Part shown: positions 55,117-64,000 of the stretch, one piece after another
How the letters are laid out: each line of letters starts with the position of its first letter
Numbering within the stretch: position 1 is the stretch's first letter
Source of the DNA: Holophagales bacterium
Lineage (GTDB): Bacteria; Acidobacteriota; Thermoanaerobaculia; Multivoradales; JAGPDF01
Assembly (NCBI GenBank): GCA_016699405.1
Contig: CP064972.1
Span: 4,309,501-4,373,500 of the forward strand
Direction: 5' to 3'
DNA length: 64,000 bases
Position numbers and translations under genes: made by a program
Notes under the pieces: model-generated
Seen by the model: the letters and a program-made list of their open reading frames with translations, nothing else
What the model was told of the DNA's origin: nothing
The model's database searches: none

Positions 55117-55608
55117 TCAGGTCAGCCTGGCGTGGACACCGAGCCGGTGCACCAACAGGGCGCCGGAGTGTCCCGTCTTCAGGACCAGCAGGACCGCGAC
55201 GAGATCGACCAGCAGCAGCGCCGCCGTGGCGCTCGCCAGCGCACCCGCCCCCAGCGGCCGTTTGAGCCAGCCGGGACCGAAGCGCAAGGCGACGAGCAGG
55301 ACCGTGAGCCCGGTGAAGACCGCCCGGACCGCGGAGCCGAGCTCCTCGTGGTCCGCCACGGCTTGGACGATCTCCGGCGCTTTCGGCGCGACATCGCGGG
55401 CCGCATCGCCGGTGGCGGCCGAGAGATAGACCGCCAGCGTCCCGGCAGCCATCAGCCAGACGGCCAGGGCGAGCAGGGTGAGTCGCCGGGCAGGCACGAC
55501 CAGCGCCGCGAGGAGAAGCGCCGGAGAGAGCAGAAGAAGGGCGATCGGAAAGTGGGAAACGAACGGGTGGAGGGCATCCCAACTCGGTACGGACGGTAGC
55601 TCGAACAT
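55117..55608 (-). CDS. DUF2231-like membrane protein
   Basis: 163 residues with four to five transmembrane helices. The opening ALHPFVSHFPIALLLLSPALL carries the family's conserved histidines (HPxxxHFPIA). DUF2231 proteins are often in loci for membrane redox or heme proteins, but no function is established. ATG 55608 was preferred over 55614 because AAGGA is then at normal distance. It lies alone between the amtB upstream region and the alpha/beta hydrolase. Confidence 0.7.
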   Translation of the reverse strand: MFELPSVPSWDALHPFVSHFPIALLLLSPALLLAALVVPARRLTLLALAVWLMAAGTLAVYLSAATGDAARDVAPKAPEIVQAVADHEELGSAVRAVFTGLTVLLVALRFGPGWLKRPLGAGALASATAALLLVDLVAVLLVLKTGHSGALLVHRLGVHARLT

Positions 55609-55862
55609 GGCCATCCTTTTTCGTCGGACAACTCAGGTGGACATCCCACCGCGCTATGGTACGCGCCTGAGCGATCGGGGCGAACGGCGCCTGCCGCCGC
55701 CGGCAGAGCCCCTCTCTCGCGGCGATCGCCCGTCGGCTCGCGCACCCCGAGCCGCCGCGGCGGATCGTCCGGCTGTCTCCCGAGCCGGGCCGGCCGGAAG
55801 GAGCGGAGCCGGCGGCCCCGCGAGCCGACTAGGATCGGCAGAGAGCGCGAGCCCGAGCCCCG

Positions 55863-56735
55863 ATGCCCGAAGACGTTCGATTCCCCGCCCGCGACGGCGA
55901 CGCGCTCGCCGGCACGCTCTTCCCGGCGGAGCGGCCGCGCGGCACCGTGGTCGTCGCCTCGGCCATGGGCGTCCGGCGACGCCTCTACGCCCGCTTCGCC
56001 GAACGGCTGGCCGCCGGCGGCCTGACCACGCTGACCTTCGACTACCGCGGCATCGGCGGCTCCCGCCGCGGCCCGCTCCGCGGCTTCGCGGCCGAGCTCC
56101 ACGACTGGGGAGAGCTCGACCTCGCGGGCGCGATCGACTGGCTGGCCGCGCGTCACCGCGATCTGCCGCTGCAACTCGTCACCCACAGCGTCGGCGGGCA
56201 GATCTTCGGACTGATCGAGGAGACGCCCGCCGTCGGCGCCGTGTTCCTCGCTTCCCAGAGCGGGAGCTGGCGCCTCTGGCGCGGCCTGCCGCGGCTCGGC
56301 ATGTTCTTCGTCTGGCATCTGGCGGTTCCCGGCCTGGCAAGGGCCTTCGGCTACCTGCCGATGCGTGCCATCCGCCAGGGCGAGGACCTGCCCGCGGGCG
56401 TGGCACGCGAGTGGGCCGCCTGGGGCCGCCGTGACGAGTACGTCTGGAGCTACGCCGGACCGCGAGGTGGCCGAGGGTTCCGCCGGTGGACGGGGACCTT
56501 GCGGGCCTATGCCATCGCCGACGACGGCTACGCGCCACGGCGCGGCGTCGAGGCGCTGGCGGCGATGTACTCGCGCGCCCGGGTCGAGGTGCGGACGATC
56601 TCGCCCGGCGATTTCGGGCTTCGCCGGATCGGCCACTTCGGCCTCTTCCGACCCGAGCTCGGCGCGGCGATCTGGGAGGAGATCGACGCGACGCTCCACG
56701 CTCGCCTCACCGAGATCGCTGCGGCTCCTGGCTGA
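55863..56735 (+). CDS. Alpha/beta hydrolase
   Basis: Cytosolic protein of 290 residues. A typical early block VVVASAMGVRRRLYARFAERLA and FDYRGIGGS precede the nucleophile elbow THSVGGQ (Ser about 108). An aspartate in AIADDGYAPRRGV and a late histidine in RRIGHFGLFRP suit a complete Ser-Asp-His triad. No lipobox, signal or lid domain is obvious. This resembles COG4757-type hydrolases with uncharacterised substrates. Single transcription unit. Confidence 0.85.
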   Translation: MPEDVRFPARDGDALAGTLFPAERPRGTVVVASAMGVRRRLYARFAERLAAGGLTTLTFDYRGIGGSRRGPLRGFAAELHDWGELDLAGAIDWLAARHRDLPLQLVTHSVGGQIFGLIEETPAVGAVFLASQSGSWRLWRGLPRLGMFFVWHLAVPGLARAFGYLPMRAIRQGEDLPAGVAREWAAWGRRDEYVWSYAGPRGGRGFRRWTGTLRAYAIADDGYAPRRGVEALAAMYSRARVEVRTISPGDFGLRRIGHFGLFRPELGAAIWEEIDATLHARLTEIAAAPG

Positions 56736-56820
56736 GGAGCCCGGCGCGCCTCGACCGGAGACCACGGGCGGGAATCCCGTGCTCCCCGTCGCTCGGGTGA
56801 AGGAGGGCGTCGCCCGCCTC

Positions 56821-56852
56821 GAGCTCCGGCCGATCGCGATCGGCCGGAGCTC
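56821..56852. repeat. Perfect 32-bp palindrome
   Basis: A perfect inverted repeat with no spacer (16 bp each side, from GAGCTCCGGC to GCCGGAGCTC), 85 bp after the alpha/beta hydrolase stop. A single strand could form a very stable hairpin. No T-run follows, so it could be a terminator-like or protein-binding site; it is the longest perfect palindrome I noticed here. Confidence 0.6.
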
Positions 56853-56942
56853 CGAGCGCAACGGCGCTCCCGGGCCGACGGGACACGACCGCGCACGCCC
56901 GTCGCCCACAGAGGCGGACGGGTGCGTGGCCCGAAGGGTAGC

Positions 56943-56970
56943 GAAAAGGGCGGGCCGATCGACCCGCCCT
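56943..56970 (-). terminator. Intrinsic terminator of the OPT transporter gene
   Basis: 8-bp stem (AGGGCGGG with CCCGCCCT, 8-base loop), followed on the minus strand by TTTT. It lies 45 bp past the transporter stop (57016). This is the best intrinsic terminator seen in the window. Confidence 0.75.
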
Positions 56971-57015
56971 CAGGGTCCAGCGCCGGGCCGCGAGGAATCC
57001 CGCGGCGCCGATTCC

Positions 57016-59064
57016 CTACATCACCGCCGTCGGCGGCGCCGGCTCGTCGGCGTCACCCGCCTTCGAGAGCGGCGTGCGGACCATGTACCAGGCGAGGCCG
57101 ACGAGGACCGCCACCGCGAGGTACGGCGCCACCGAAGCGAAGGCGTCGAAGCTCGGGAAGGTCTTGTCCTCGCGCGCCACCACCACGCCGGCGATCAGCA
57201 GGCCGGTCAAGCCCTCGCCGGCGATCAATCCGGAGGCCACCAGCACGCCGGCGTTCTCCACTCGCGCCTTCTGCGCGTCGTTGAAGCCGCGCTTGTCGCG
57301 GAGCTTGTCGACGAGGCCACGGATCAGCCCGCCGACGAAGATGGCGAAGGTGGTCTCGAGCGGCAGGTACATGCCGACCGAGAACAGCATCGGGCTCTTC
57401 ACCTTGATGAGGATGAGCGAGATGCCCATGGCGATGCCGACGAGCACCAGCGGCCAGGCCATCTCGCCGCCGACGATGCCCTGCGAGAGCGCCGCCATCA
57501 GGCCGGCCTGCGGCGCCGGATAGTTCGGACCGCCGAAGCCGCCGACGCCCGGGAAGCGGGCGACGTCTGCCGTGTGCATCAAGTAGAGCGGGAAGAACAT
57601 CACCAGACCGGCGACGCAGACGCCGATGATGTCGCCGACCTGCATCTTCCACGGCGTGCCGCCGAGGATGTGTCCGACCTTGAGGTCCTGCAGCATCTCG
57701 CCGGCCACCGCCGCCGAGACGCAGCCGACCGCGGCGACACCGAGCACCGCGGCGATCCCCTGCGGCCCCTTGGCGCCGACGATCACCATGGTGAGCGCGG
57801 CGATGATCGTCGTGGCGAGGGTCAACCCGGAGATCGGATTGTTCGACGAGCCGATCATGCCGACGAGGTTGCCCGACACCGCGGCGAAGAAGAAGCCGGT
57901 GACGAGAATTACCAGGGCGGCGAACATCGCCGCCGGCAGCGCCTTGGTGAAGTAGAAGTAGAGCGCCACCATGAGGATCAGGATGACCGCGATGCCCAAG
58001 AGCACCGTCTTGAACGACAGGTCGCGCTCGGTGCGGTCGGTGGAGGCGGCGGCGTGCGCCGACTTCTGCACGTCGGCGATGCCGCGCTTGATGCCGCCGA
58101 TCAGGTTCTTGCGCATCCGGTAGAGCGTGTAGCAGGCGCCCACCAGCATGCCGCCGACGGCGATCGGACGGACGATGAAGCGGTAGAGGTGGCCGGTCAG
58201 CTGCGCCCAGTTCTGCACCCCGTCCGGCGTCGTGTACTGGTCGATCATCGACGGGCCGATGAAGAAGACGAGCAGCGGCACGAAGAGACCCCAGGCGAGC
58301 AGGCCGCCGGCGAAGTTCAGCGCCCCGAGCTCCGGGCCGATGATGAAGCCGACACCGAGGTAGGCCGGGGTGATCTCCGGAGCCGCGAAAGTCGAGACGC
58401 CACCGGTCGCCACCTTCTTGGCGTCCTGGGTCAGGCCGAGACGGACGAAGCTCTCGTGGACCTTGCCCACCGCGATCTGGAAGGTGTTCTTGGCGCGGAA
58501 GATGCCGAGGTCACCGGCGAGCTTGATCGCCGCGCCGACGCCCATGGCGCTGAACAGCTGCATCGCCGCCCCGGTGCCCTTCTGTCCCGCCTTGTGGATC
58601 TCGGAGGCCGCGACCGACTCGGGGAACGGCAGGGTCGCATCTTCGACCATGACGCGGCGCAAGATGGTGACGAACATGATGCCGAGCAGCGCGCCGAGGA
58701 TCATCAACGCCGTGGCGGTCAGGTACTCCTGCACCATGTGCTCGGGGTCGAACTTCCACATTCCCAGGATGACGAACGCCGGGATGGTGAAGATCGCACC
58801 GGCCGCCACCGACTCGCCGATCGAGCCGACGGTTCGGGCGAAGTTCTCCTCGAGGATGGTGCCCTTCCAGAGGCGCAGGATCGCCATGCCGATGACCGCC
58901 GCCGGATAGGTCGCGGCGATGGTCATGCCGGCCCGCAGGCCGAGGTAGGCGTTGGCCGCGCCGAGGACCACGCTCATCACGAGTCCGAGGACCAGCGCCC
59001 GGCCGGAAAACTCGAGCATGGTCGAGTTGGCCGGGACGTACGGTTCGTGCCGCTTGTCGCTCAC
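57016..59064 (-). CDS. OPT-family transporter
   Basis: Inner-membrane protein of 682 residues with about 14-16 transmembrane helices, as in oligopeptide/metal-chelate OPT transporters. The opening STMLEFSGRALVLGLVMSVVLGAANAYLGLRAGMTI is typical of the bacterial branch. GTG 59064 was chosen because AAGGAGGAAA lies just upstream. Likely imports peptides or metal chelates using the proton gradient; specificity cannot be inferred. Monocistronic, ending at the terminator 56943-56970. Confidence 0.93.
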   Translation of the reverse strand: MSDKRHEPYVPANSTMLEFSGRALVLGLVMSVVLGAANAYLGLRAGMTIAATYPAAVIGMAILRLWKGTILEENFARTVGSIGESVAAGAIFTIPAFVILGMWKFDPEHMVQEYLTATALMILGALLGIMFVTILRRVMVEDATLPFPESVAASEIHKAGQKGTGAAMQLFSAMGVGAAIKLAGDLGIFRAKNTFQIAVGKVHESFVRLGLTQDAKKVATGGVSTFAAPEITPAYLGVGFIIGPELGALNFAGGLLAWGLFVPLLVFFIGPSMIDQYTTPDGVQNWAQLTGHLYRFIVRPIAVGGMLVGACYTLYRMRKNLIGGIKRGIADVQKSAHAAASTDRTERDLSFKTVLLGIAVILILMVALYFYFTKALPAAMFAALVILVTGFFFAAVSGNLVGMIGSSNNPISGLTLATTIIAALTMVIVGAKGPQGIAAVLGVAAVGCVSAAVAGEMLQDLKVGHILGGTPWKMQVGDIIGVCVAGLVMFFPLYLMHTADVARFPGVGGFGGPNYPAPQAGLMAALSQGIVGGEMAWPLVLVGIAMGISLILIKVKSPMLFSVGMYLPLETTFAIFVGGLIRGLVDKLRDKRGFNDAQKARVENAGVLVASGLIAGEGLTGLLIAGVVVAREDKTFPSFDAFASVAPYLAVAVLVGLAWYMVRTPLSKAGDADEPAPPTAVM

Positions 59065-59262
59065 CAGACTTTCCTCCTTCGCATCGTGTCGCGATTCGCT
59101 TCGCGGGGCATCGAGATCGGGAAACGGGGACGTCCGATTCTACACGCCGCTCCCCGTTCCGGCGGCCTCGCTCGATCCGGAGCCGGCGCCTCCGAACCAG
59201 CCCGGTCCACGAGCCCGCGGCGCCGCGCGAAGGCTGGTAAGGTTGCCGCGGAGCCCCGTCCC

Positions 59263-62200
59263 GTGTCGCGCCCGTTCGCCTCGCCGCCGCCCCCGGTCCG
59301 CCCGCAGCGGGAGTTCCACGTCTCCCGCGCCGCCCGCGACCGCTACCGTTTCGACGAAGGGATCTTCTCCCTCTCGGGCAACGTCGTCCTCGCCGACTTC
59401 GCCGCCGCACGGCGGTTCGCCGAGGCGATCAACGCCACGCGCGACCTCGTCCACCACCCGGAGAGCGCCGTGCGACCCGGCGAGATCGCGGCGCTCGGGC
59501 TGATCGACGAGATCAACCATCTGCTCTTCCGCCGCTTCCGCCAGGCAACCCGTCCGGACCTGTTGCGGGAGGCCCTCGACCACCTCGCCGAGCGCCTCGG
59601 CCCGGCCGCCGTCGACCGCACCCTCGCCCGCTTCTGCCTCGAGTTCCCGCCGCTGGCGGTCCACCGCGGCGAGGCGTCGGTCGCCGAGTGGCTCGCCGGT
59701 GAGACCGCCGGCGAGAATCATCGCGAGATCGCCCTCGAAGAGCTGACGATGCTGTCGCTGGCGAACGCCAATCCGGCCTTCTCGCCCTTCCGCGAGCTCT
59801 TCGACGACACGCCGCTCGGCCGCGAGACCGTCTATCCGCAACTGCTGGTCGACCTCGAGACCACCCTGGCGCAGGTCGAGGTCCCGGAGGACCTGCTGCC
59901 CGGGCCGGGCGAGCGCCACATCCTCCGCCTGCTCCGCGCTCCGGCCCTCGCCGCGCCCGGCTCGCTCGAGGAGCAGTTGCGACTCGTCCTCGCCCGCTTC
60001 GCGCCGGCGCTCGCCGGGACGTTCGAGCTCCGCGCCCTGACGGCGATCGACGTCATCAAGGAAGAGGGGCGCGCCTTCCAGGCGCTCGCCGGAGCGCTCG
60101 GCGCCCTCGGAGCGCCAGGTGCCCACGGAGACGCGGGGGCCGGAGCCGTGTGGCATCACCCGCCGGGCCACGAGCTGACCGCGGCCGACGTGCCGCTGCC
60201 GAGCTTCGCCCCGCTCGCCGAGGAGCCCGAGGCCTTCACCCCCGACCGCGACTGGATGCCGCGGCTCGTTCTGCTGGCGCGCAACGCCTTCGTCTGGCTC
60301 GACCAGCTCTCGCGCCAGCACGGCAGGACGATCGCCACGCTCGACGCGATCCCCGATCGCGAGCTCGACGAGCTCGCCCGCCGCGGCATCACCGGCCTCT
60401 GGCTGATCGGCCTCTGGCAGCGCAGCGCCGCCTCGCGCCGCATCAAGCAGATCATGGGCAACCCCGAGGCCGTGGCCTCGGCCTACTCGCTCGACGACTA
60501 CGCCATCGCCACGGAGCTCGGCGGCGACGCCGCCCTCGACGATCTCGCGGCGCGCTGCGCGCGGCGCGGCATCCGGCTGGCGAGCGACATGGTTCCCAAC
60601 CACGTCGGCGTCGACGGCCGCTGGGTGGTCGAGCACCCCGACTGGTTCGTCCAGCTGCGCGAGCCGCCGTTTCCCGTCTACTCCTTCACCGGACCCGACC
60701 TGTCGCACGATCCACGCGTCTCGATCCAGATCGAGGACCGCTACTGGACGCGCGCCGACGCCGCCGTCGTCTTCAAGCGCGTCGACCGGGCGAGCGGCGA
60801 CACGCGCTACCTCTACCACGGCAACGACGGCACCAACATGCCGTGGAACGACACGGCGCAGCTCGACTACCTGCGACCCGAAGTGCGCGAAGCGGTGATG
60901 CAGACGATCCTGCGCGTCGCCCGCCGCTTCCCGATCATCCGCTTCGACGCGGCGATGACGCTCGCCAAGCGCCACTTCCATCGCCTCTGGTACCCGGCCC
61001 CGGGGACCGGCGGCGACATCCCCTCGCGCGCCGAGCGCGGCCTGACCGCCGCCGAGTTCGACCGCGCGATGCCGGAGGAGTTCTGGCGCGAGGTGGTCGA
61101 CCGCTGCGGCGTCGAGGCGCCGGACACCCTTCTGCTCGCCGAGGCGTTCTGGCTGATGGAGTCCTACTTCGTCCGCACCCTCGGCATGCACCGCGTCTAC
61201 AACAGCGCCTTCATGGTCTGTCTGCGCGACGAGGAGAACGCCAAGTACCGCCGCATCCTCAAGGAGACCGCGGCCTTCGACGTCGAGATCCTCTACCGTT
61301 TCGTCAACTTCCTGAACAACCCGGACGAGCGCACCGCCGTCGACCAGTTCGGCAAGGGGGACAAGTACTTCGGCGTCTGCACGCTGATGGCGACGCTGCC
61401 CGGCCTGCCGATGTTCGGCCACGGCCAGGTCGAGGGGTTCGCCGAGCGCTACGGCATGGAGTACCGGTGCGCCTATTACGACGAGACCCCCGACCCGTGG
61501 CTGCTCGAACGGCACGAGCGCGAGATCTTCCCGCTGCTCCATCGCCGCCGGCTCTTCGCCGGGGTCGAGGCCTTCGCCCTCTTCGACATCGTCGGCGACC
61601 ACGGCGTGCTCGAGGACGTCTACGCGATCGCCAACCGCCATGGCGAGGAGCGCGCGCTGGTGCTCTTCCACAACCGCCCCGCGACGGTCCGCGGCCGGCT
61701 GCTGCAGTCGAGCCCGGCGACGGTACGACGGGGCGACGGCGGCAAGCGGACGCTTTCGCGCACGCTGGCCGAGAGCCTGGCGCTCCGCGGCGCTCCGGAC
61801 GACTTCCTCGTCTTCCGCGAGCTGGCGAGCGGTCTCGAGCACCTCGTGGCGAGCCGCGAGCTCGTCGAACGCGGGTTCGTCGTCGAGCTCGGCCCCTACC
61901 AGACGCGCGTGCTGCTCGACTTCCGCGAGCTCGCCGACCGCGACGGCCGCCTGCGCGAGCTCGCCATGCAGCTCGCTGGCCGCGGCGTACCGAGCATCGA
62001 GGAAGCGCTGCACGAGCTCGCCCTGCAACCGCTCCACGGCCCCTTCTCCCATCTGCTCGACCCCGAGCTCCTCCGCGCCTTCCACGCTCCACCCTTCCCC
62101 CGCCTCGGACCGCCGGCGGCCGCCTCGGCTGCGGCGCTGGGTGCACATCCCACTCCAGAGCAGCCAAAGACCAAGACAAAGGCTCAGGCAGGAGAGAACG

Positions 62201-63450
62201 CGGCGACGGACTCGGTTGCCGAGCTCACCGTCGACGAGTCGACGACGAGCGTCGCGCAGAACCAGCCGGAGCTGCCAGTCGACGACGGCTGCGCCGCGGC
62301 GACGGCCGACGAGGCGGTAGCGGTCGATCTCGCCGGCGAGCGTCGCCAGCCACTCTCCACCCAGACGTCTTCGTCTCGTCCACGGGAGCAATCGACAGAA
62401 GCGGTGGAAGAGACCCTGCCTTCGTCTCCGGCGGATCCCCTTGGCGTGGAGACGGAAGGCAGTCCCGGCGCCGAGTGGCATCTCTTCGAGCGCGGCCCGG
62501 CAGTCCTTCCGCAGGCGGCTTTCTCTTCGTCTCCTCGAGTCGTCGCGCTCGAGATGCTGACCGATCCGACGCCGGACATGGTGCCGGCGAACGCCGACGC
62601 CATGAGCCGTTCCTGGGCCCTCTTCGAGAGGACGACCGAGGAGCCCGGCGCCCTCGCGGCACGCGAGCGCGCGGCCGAGGAGCGACGCGAGCGCGAACGG
62701 GCCGCGCCGCTGGCCGCCCGCTGGCGCTCGTTCCTCGCCGTCGCGGCGGAGATGGCCGGAATCGGCGATCCCGACCTCGCCGCGCGCCTCGAGGCGATGC
62801 GCGCCGAGGCGGTCGACGACCTCGTCGGCTGGCGACGCCGGCTCGGCGAGGGCCGCCTCGCAGACCCGAAGGCCGAGTCCCCGCTTGCCTCCTGGCTCGC
62901 CGAGCACCCCTCGCGCGGCGCCGTGGTGATCGCCTGGCTGCTGCTGCGGCGGCTCGGCAGGATCGTTCCGGGAACGGGCGCGACGGAACGCGGCGCCACC
63001 TGGTTTGCCGAGTGGCGCCTGGGGCGCGTCGTCGAGGCGGCGCTGCGCGCGCTCGGCGCCGCCGGCATCGAGGCACGTCGCGAGAGCGAGGCGCTGCGCC
63101 TCCTGCTCGAGCCGCACCTCGCCGCCGTGCTCGACGGCGCCGACCCGCGGCCGAGCGAGCTCCTCGCCGCCGTGGCGGCAAGCGAGGCGGGGCGCACGCT
63201 GCTCGGCGTCAACCGCTTCGGCGGCGTGCTCTGGTTGCGGCGCGAGGGCGTGGAAGAAACCGACGGCTGGCTCACGCTCGCCGCCACGCTCGGGGCAGAA
63301 GGAAGTCCCCGGCGCGCCGCGCCCCACCTGGCCCCGGCCGCCGCTGCTGCCGGCTACCGGCTCGACGCGACGCTCGCCCGGCTGGCCGCCGACGACGCGC
63401 CGGCCGCGCTCGCATCCACGCTCGACGACGCAGGGGGATCGCCGCCATGA
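59263..63450 (+). CDS. Very large GH13 alpha-amylase-family protein
   Basis: About 1395 residues. Starts are ambiguous; GTG 59263 was picked because GGAG lies about 9 bases upstream. An N-terminal helical region (about 20-340) precedes the GH13 catalytic domain. Its motifs: DMVPNHVG (D442, N446, H447), nucleophile D562 in IRFDAAMT, acid E627 in LLAEAFW and D688 in FVNFLNNPDE. The last is normally NHD, so His is Pro here. After about residue 960 a Ser/Thr/Ala-rich disordered linker (130-160 residues) leads to a C-terminal helical domain. No signal peptide seen, so possibly cytosolic glycogen or maltodextrin metabolism. Its stop overlaps the next start. Confidence 0.85.
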   Translation: MSRPFASPPPPVRPQREFHVSRAARDRYRFDEGIFSLSGNVVLADFAAARRFAEAINATRDLVHHPESAVRPGEIAALGLIDEINHLLFRRFRQATRPDLLREALDHLAERLGPAAVDRTLARFCLEFPPLAVHRGEASVAEWLAGETAGENHREIALEELTMLSLANANPAFSPFRELFDDTPLGRETVYPQLLVDLETTLAQVEVPEDLLPGPGERHILRLLRAPALAAPGSLEEQLRLVLARFAPALAGTFELRALTAIDVIKEEGRAFQALAGALGALGAPGAHGDAGAGAVWHHPPGHELTAADVPLPSFAPLAEEPEAFTPDRDWMPRLVLLARNAFVWLDQLSRQHGRTIATLDAIPDRELDELARRGITGLWLIGLWQRSAASRRIKQIMGNPEAVASAYSLDDYAIATELGGDAALDDLAARCARRGIRLASDMVPNHVGVDGRWVVEHPDWFVQLREPPFPVYSFTGPDLSHDPRVSIQIEDRYWTRADAAVVFKRVDRASGDTRYLYHGNDGTNMPWNDTAQLDYLRPEVREAVMQTILRVARRFPIIRFDAAMTLAKRHFHRLWYPAPGTGGDIPSRAERGLTAAEFDRAMPEEFWREVVDRCGVEAPDTLLLAEAFWLMESYFVRTLGMHRVYNSAFMVCLRDEENAKYRRILKETAAFDVEILYRFVNFLNNPDERTAVDQFGKGDKYFGVCTLMATLPGLPMFGHGQVEGFAERYGMEYRCAYYDETPDPWLLERHEREIFPLLHRRRLFAGVEAFALFDIVGDHGVLEDVYAIANRHGEERALVLFHNRPATVRGRLLQSSPATVRRGDGGKRTLSRTLAESLALRGAPDDFLVFRELASGLEHLVASRELVERGFVVELGPYQTRVLLDFRELADRDGRLRELAMQLAGRGVPSIEEALHELALQPLHGPFSHLLDPELLRAFHAPPFPRLGPPAAASAAALGAHPTPEQPKTKTKAQAGENAATDSVAELTVDESTTSVAQNQPELPVDDGCAAATADEAVAVDLAGERRQPLSTQTSSSRPREQSTEAVEETLPSSPADPLGVETEGSPGAEWHLFERGPAVLPQAAFSSSPRVVALEMLTDPTPDMVPANADAMSRSWALFERTTEEPGALAARERAAEERRERERAAPLAARWRSFLAVAAEMAGIGDPDLAARLEAMRAEAVDDLVGWRRRLGEGRLADPKAESPLASWLAEHPSRGAVVIAWLLLRRLGRIVPGTGATERGATWFAEWRLGRVVEAALRALGAAGIEARRESEALRLLLEPHLAAVLDGADPRPSELLAAVAASEAGRTLLGVNRFGGVLWLRREGVEETDGWLTLAATLGAEGSPRRAAPHLAPAAAAAGYRLDATLARLAADDAPAALASTLDDAGGSPP

Positions 63451-64000
63451 GCTCGCACCGACCGTCCGGCCCCACGCTGGGGCTTCTGCTCTCCTGCCTC
63501 GCCACACCGTACCCGGCGAGCGCGCAGCCTCCGGTGTTCACCGACGTCACAGCGACGGCCGGGCTCGGCGCCTTCCGCCACGGCAACTCCGACGCCGCCT
63601 CGCCGATCGAGCCGCGCTGGATCTCGGCCGGCGTCGCCTGCGGCGACATCGACGGCGACGGCGACCTCGACCTCTACCTCGTCGGCGGCGACCAGTTCGC
63701 CAACCGGCTCTACCGCAACAACGGCGACGGCACCTTCACCGACGTCGCCGCGACCGCCGGCGTGCAGATCACCGGCGTCGTCGGCTCGGCACCGGTCCTG
63801 ACCGACGTCGACGGCGACGGCGACCTCGACCTCTTCGTCTTCAGCGTGCAGGGTGCGCCGATCGTCCCGACCGACCCGCCGGTCGCCGATCCGGCGGCTC
63901 TGCCGCGCCTCTTTCTCAACAACGGCAGCGGGGTCTTCGTCGACGGCTCGGCCTCCACCGGGATCGAGAGCTACGCCCCGGTCTATTCGGCCGCCCTCGG
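63447..64000 (+). CDS. CRTAC1/VCBS-type secreted repeat protein, incomplete
   Basis: Starts with ATG 63447 overlapping the amylase TGA and stays open to the window end (at least 184 residues). A signal peptide (LGLLLSCLATPYPASA) precedes FTDVTATAGL and repeated Asp-rich loops (DIDGDGDLDLYLVGG, DVDGDGDLDLFVF), the calcium-binding FG-GAP/VCBS pattern. Likely an exported multi-bladed propeller. The remainder lies outside the window, so length and C-terminal domain are unknown. Confidence 0.85.
   Translation, partial: MSSHRPSGPTLGLLLSCLATPYPASAQPPVFTDVTATAGLGAFRHGNSDAASPIEPRWISAGVACGDIDGDGDLDLYLVGGDQFANRLYRNNGDGTFTDVAATAGVQITGVVGSAPVLTDVDGDGDLDLFVFSVQGAPIVPTDPPVADPAALPRLFLNNGSGVFVDGSASTGIESYAPVYSAAL

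Noticed and set aside
56365..59262. Upstream frame extending the GH13 gene to 2361 codons
   Set aside because: Crosses the OPT transporter antisense and its terminator; only the part after 59263 has domain signal.

Overview
The window is high-GC (roughly 65-70% by eye), gene-dense Gram-negative DNA. I saw no rRNA, tRNA, CRISPR array or intact insertion sequence. Several traits point to Acidobacteriota, perhaps class Thermoanaerobaculia: large secreted proteins ending in a 'DSGYFWFFD...KVLDGC' domain or an 'ADGFESGDL' tail, a Reg_prop/Y_Y_Y histidine kinase, an FHA-type enhancer-binding protein next to a Ser/Thr kinase, a BBP2-type porin and a CRTAC1/VCBS protein. This placement is an inference from gene content only.

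Layout. 0-6.7 kb: a trypsin-like secreted protease, then on the minus strand a translationally coupled aminotransferase and ATP-type PEP carboxykinase (pckA), and an M1-type metallopeptidase. 7-16.5 kb: a seven-bladed propeller-like secreted protein, a small beta-helix protein and a decayed three-blade paralogue, then a NarL-type regulator convergent with a giant hybrid-sensor kinase, and a D-threonine-aldolase-like PLP enzyme. 16.6-18.3 kb: a toxin-antitoxin island (mntA-hepT and vapBC) beside what looks like the relic 3' end of a phnE gene. 18.4-26.7 kb: a Ser/Thr kinase with an FHA/sigma54-type regulator, then a membrane-associated set (secreted unknown, DUF6232, M48 protease with SH3 domain, frameshifted lemA). 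26.8-32.1 kb: a 1498-residue subtilase fused to a lipase-like domain, then a second mntA-hepT pair whose HepT is mutated. 32.2-38.1 kb: phosphonate-type ABC transporter phnDCE, a DUF4412-like protein and an RhlE-like helicase.

38.3-49.8 kb: a large secreted gluzincin, a DUF2339-like membrane protein, a cytochrome c / FeS / NrfD quinone-linked electron-transfer operon, and a tightly overlapping DUF6599-DUF362-NapH/MauM operon. 50-54.8 kb: an NtrB-like kinase, an NtrC-like regulator whose ATPase domain has lost its key motifs, a convergent terminator, then a BBP2 porin and an ammonium transporter. 55-64 kb: DUF2231, an alpha/beta hydrolase, an OPT transporter, a very large GH13 protein and the start of a VCBS-repeat protein that runs off the window.

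The most unusual points are the mutated second HepT with lost start codon, the phnE relic, the degenerate NtrC-like ATPase, the subtilase-lipase fusion and the redox operons that lack a catalytic subunit. Starts were chosen from Shine-Dalgarno sites, overlaps and signal peptides. Family names come from motif recognition, not from database searches.
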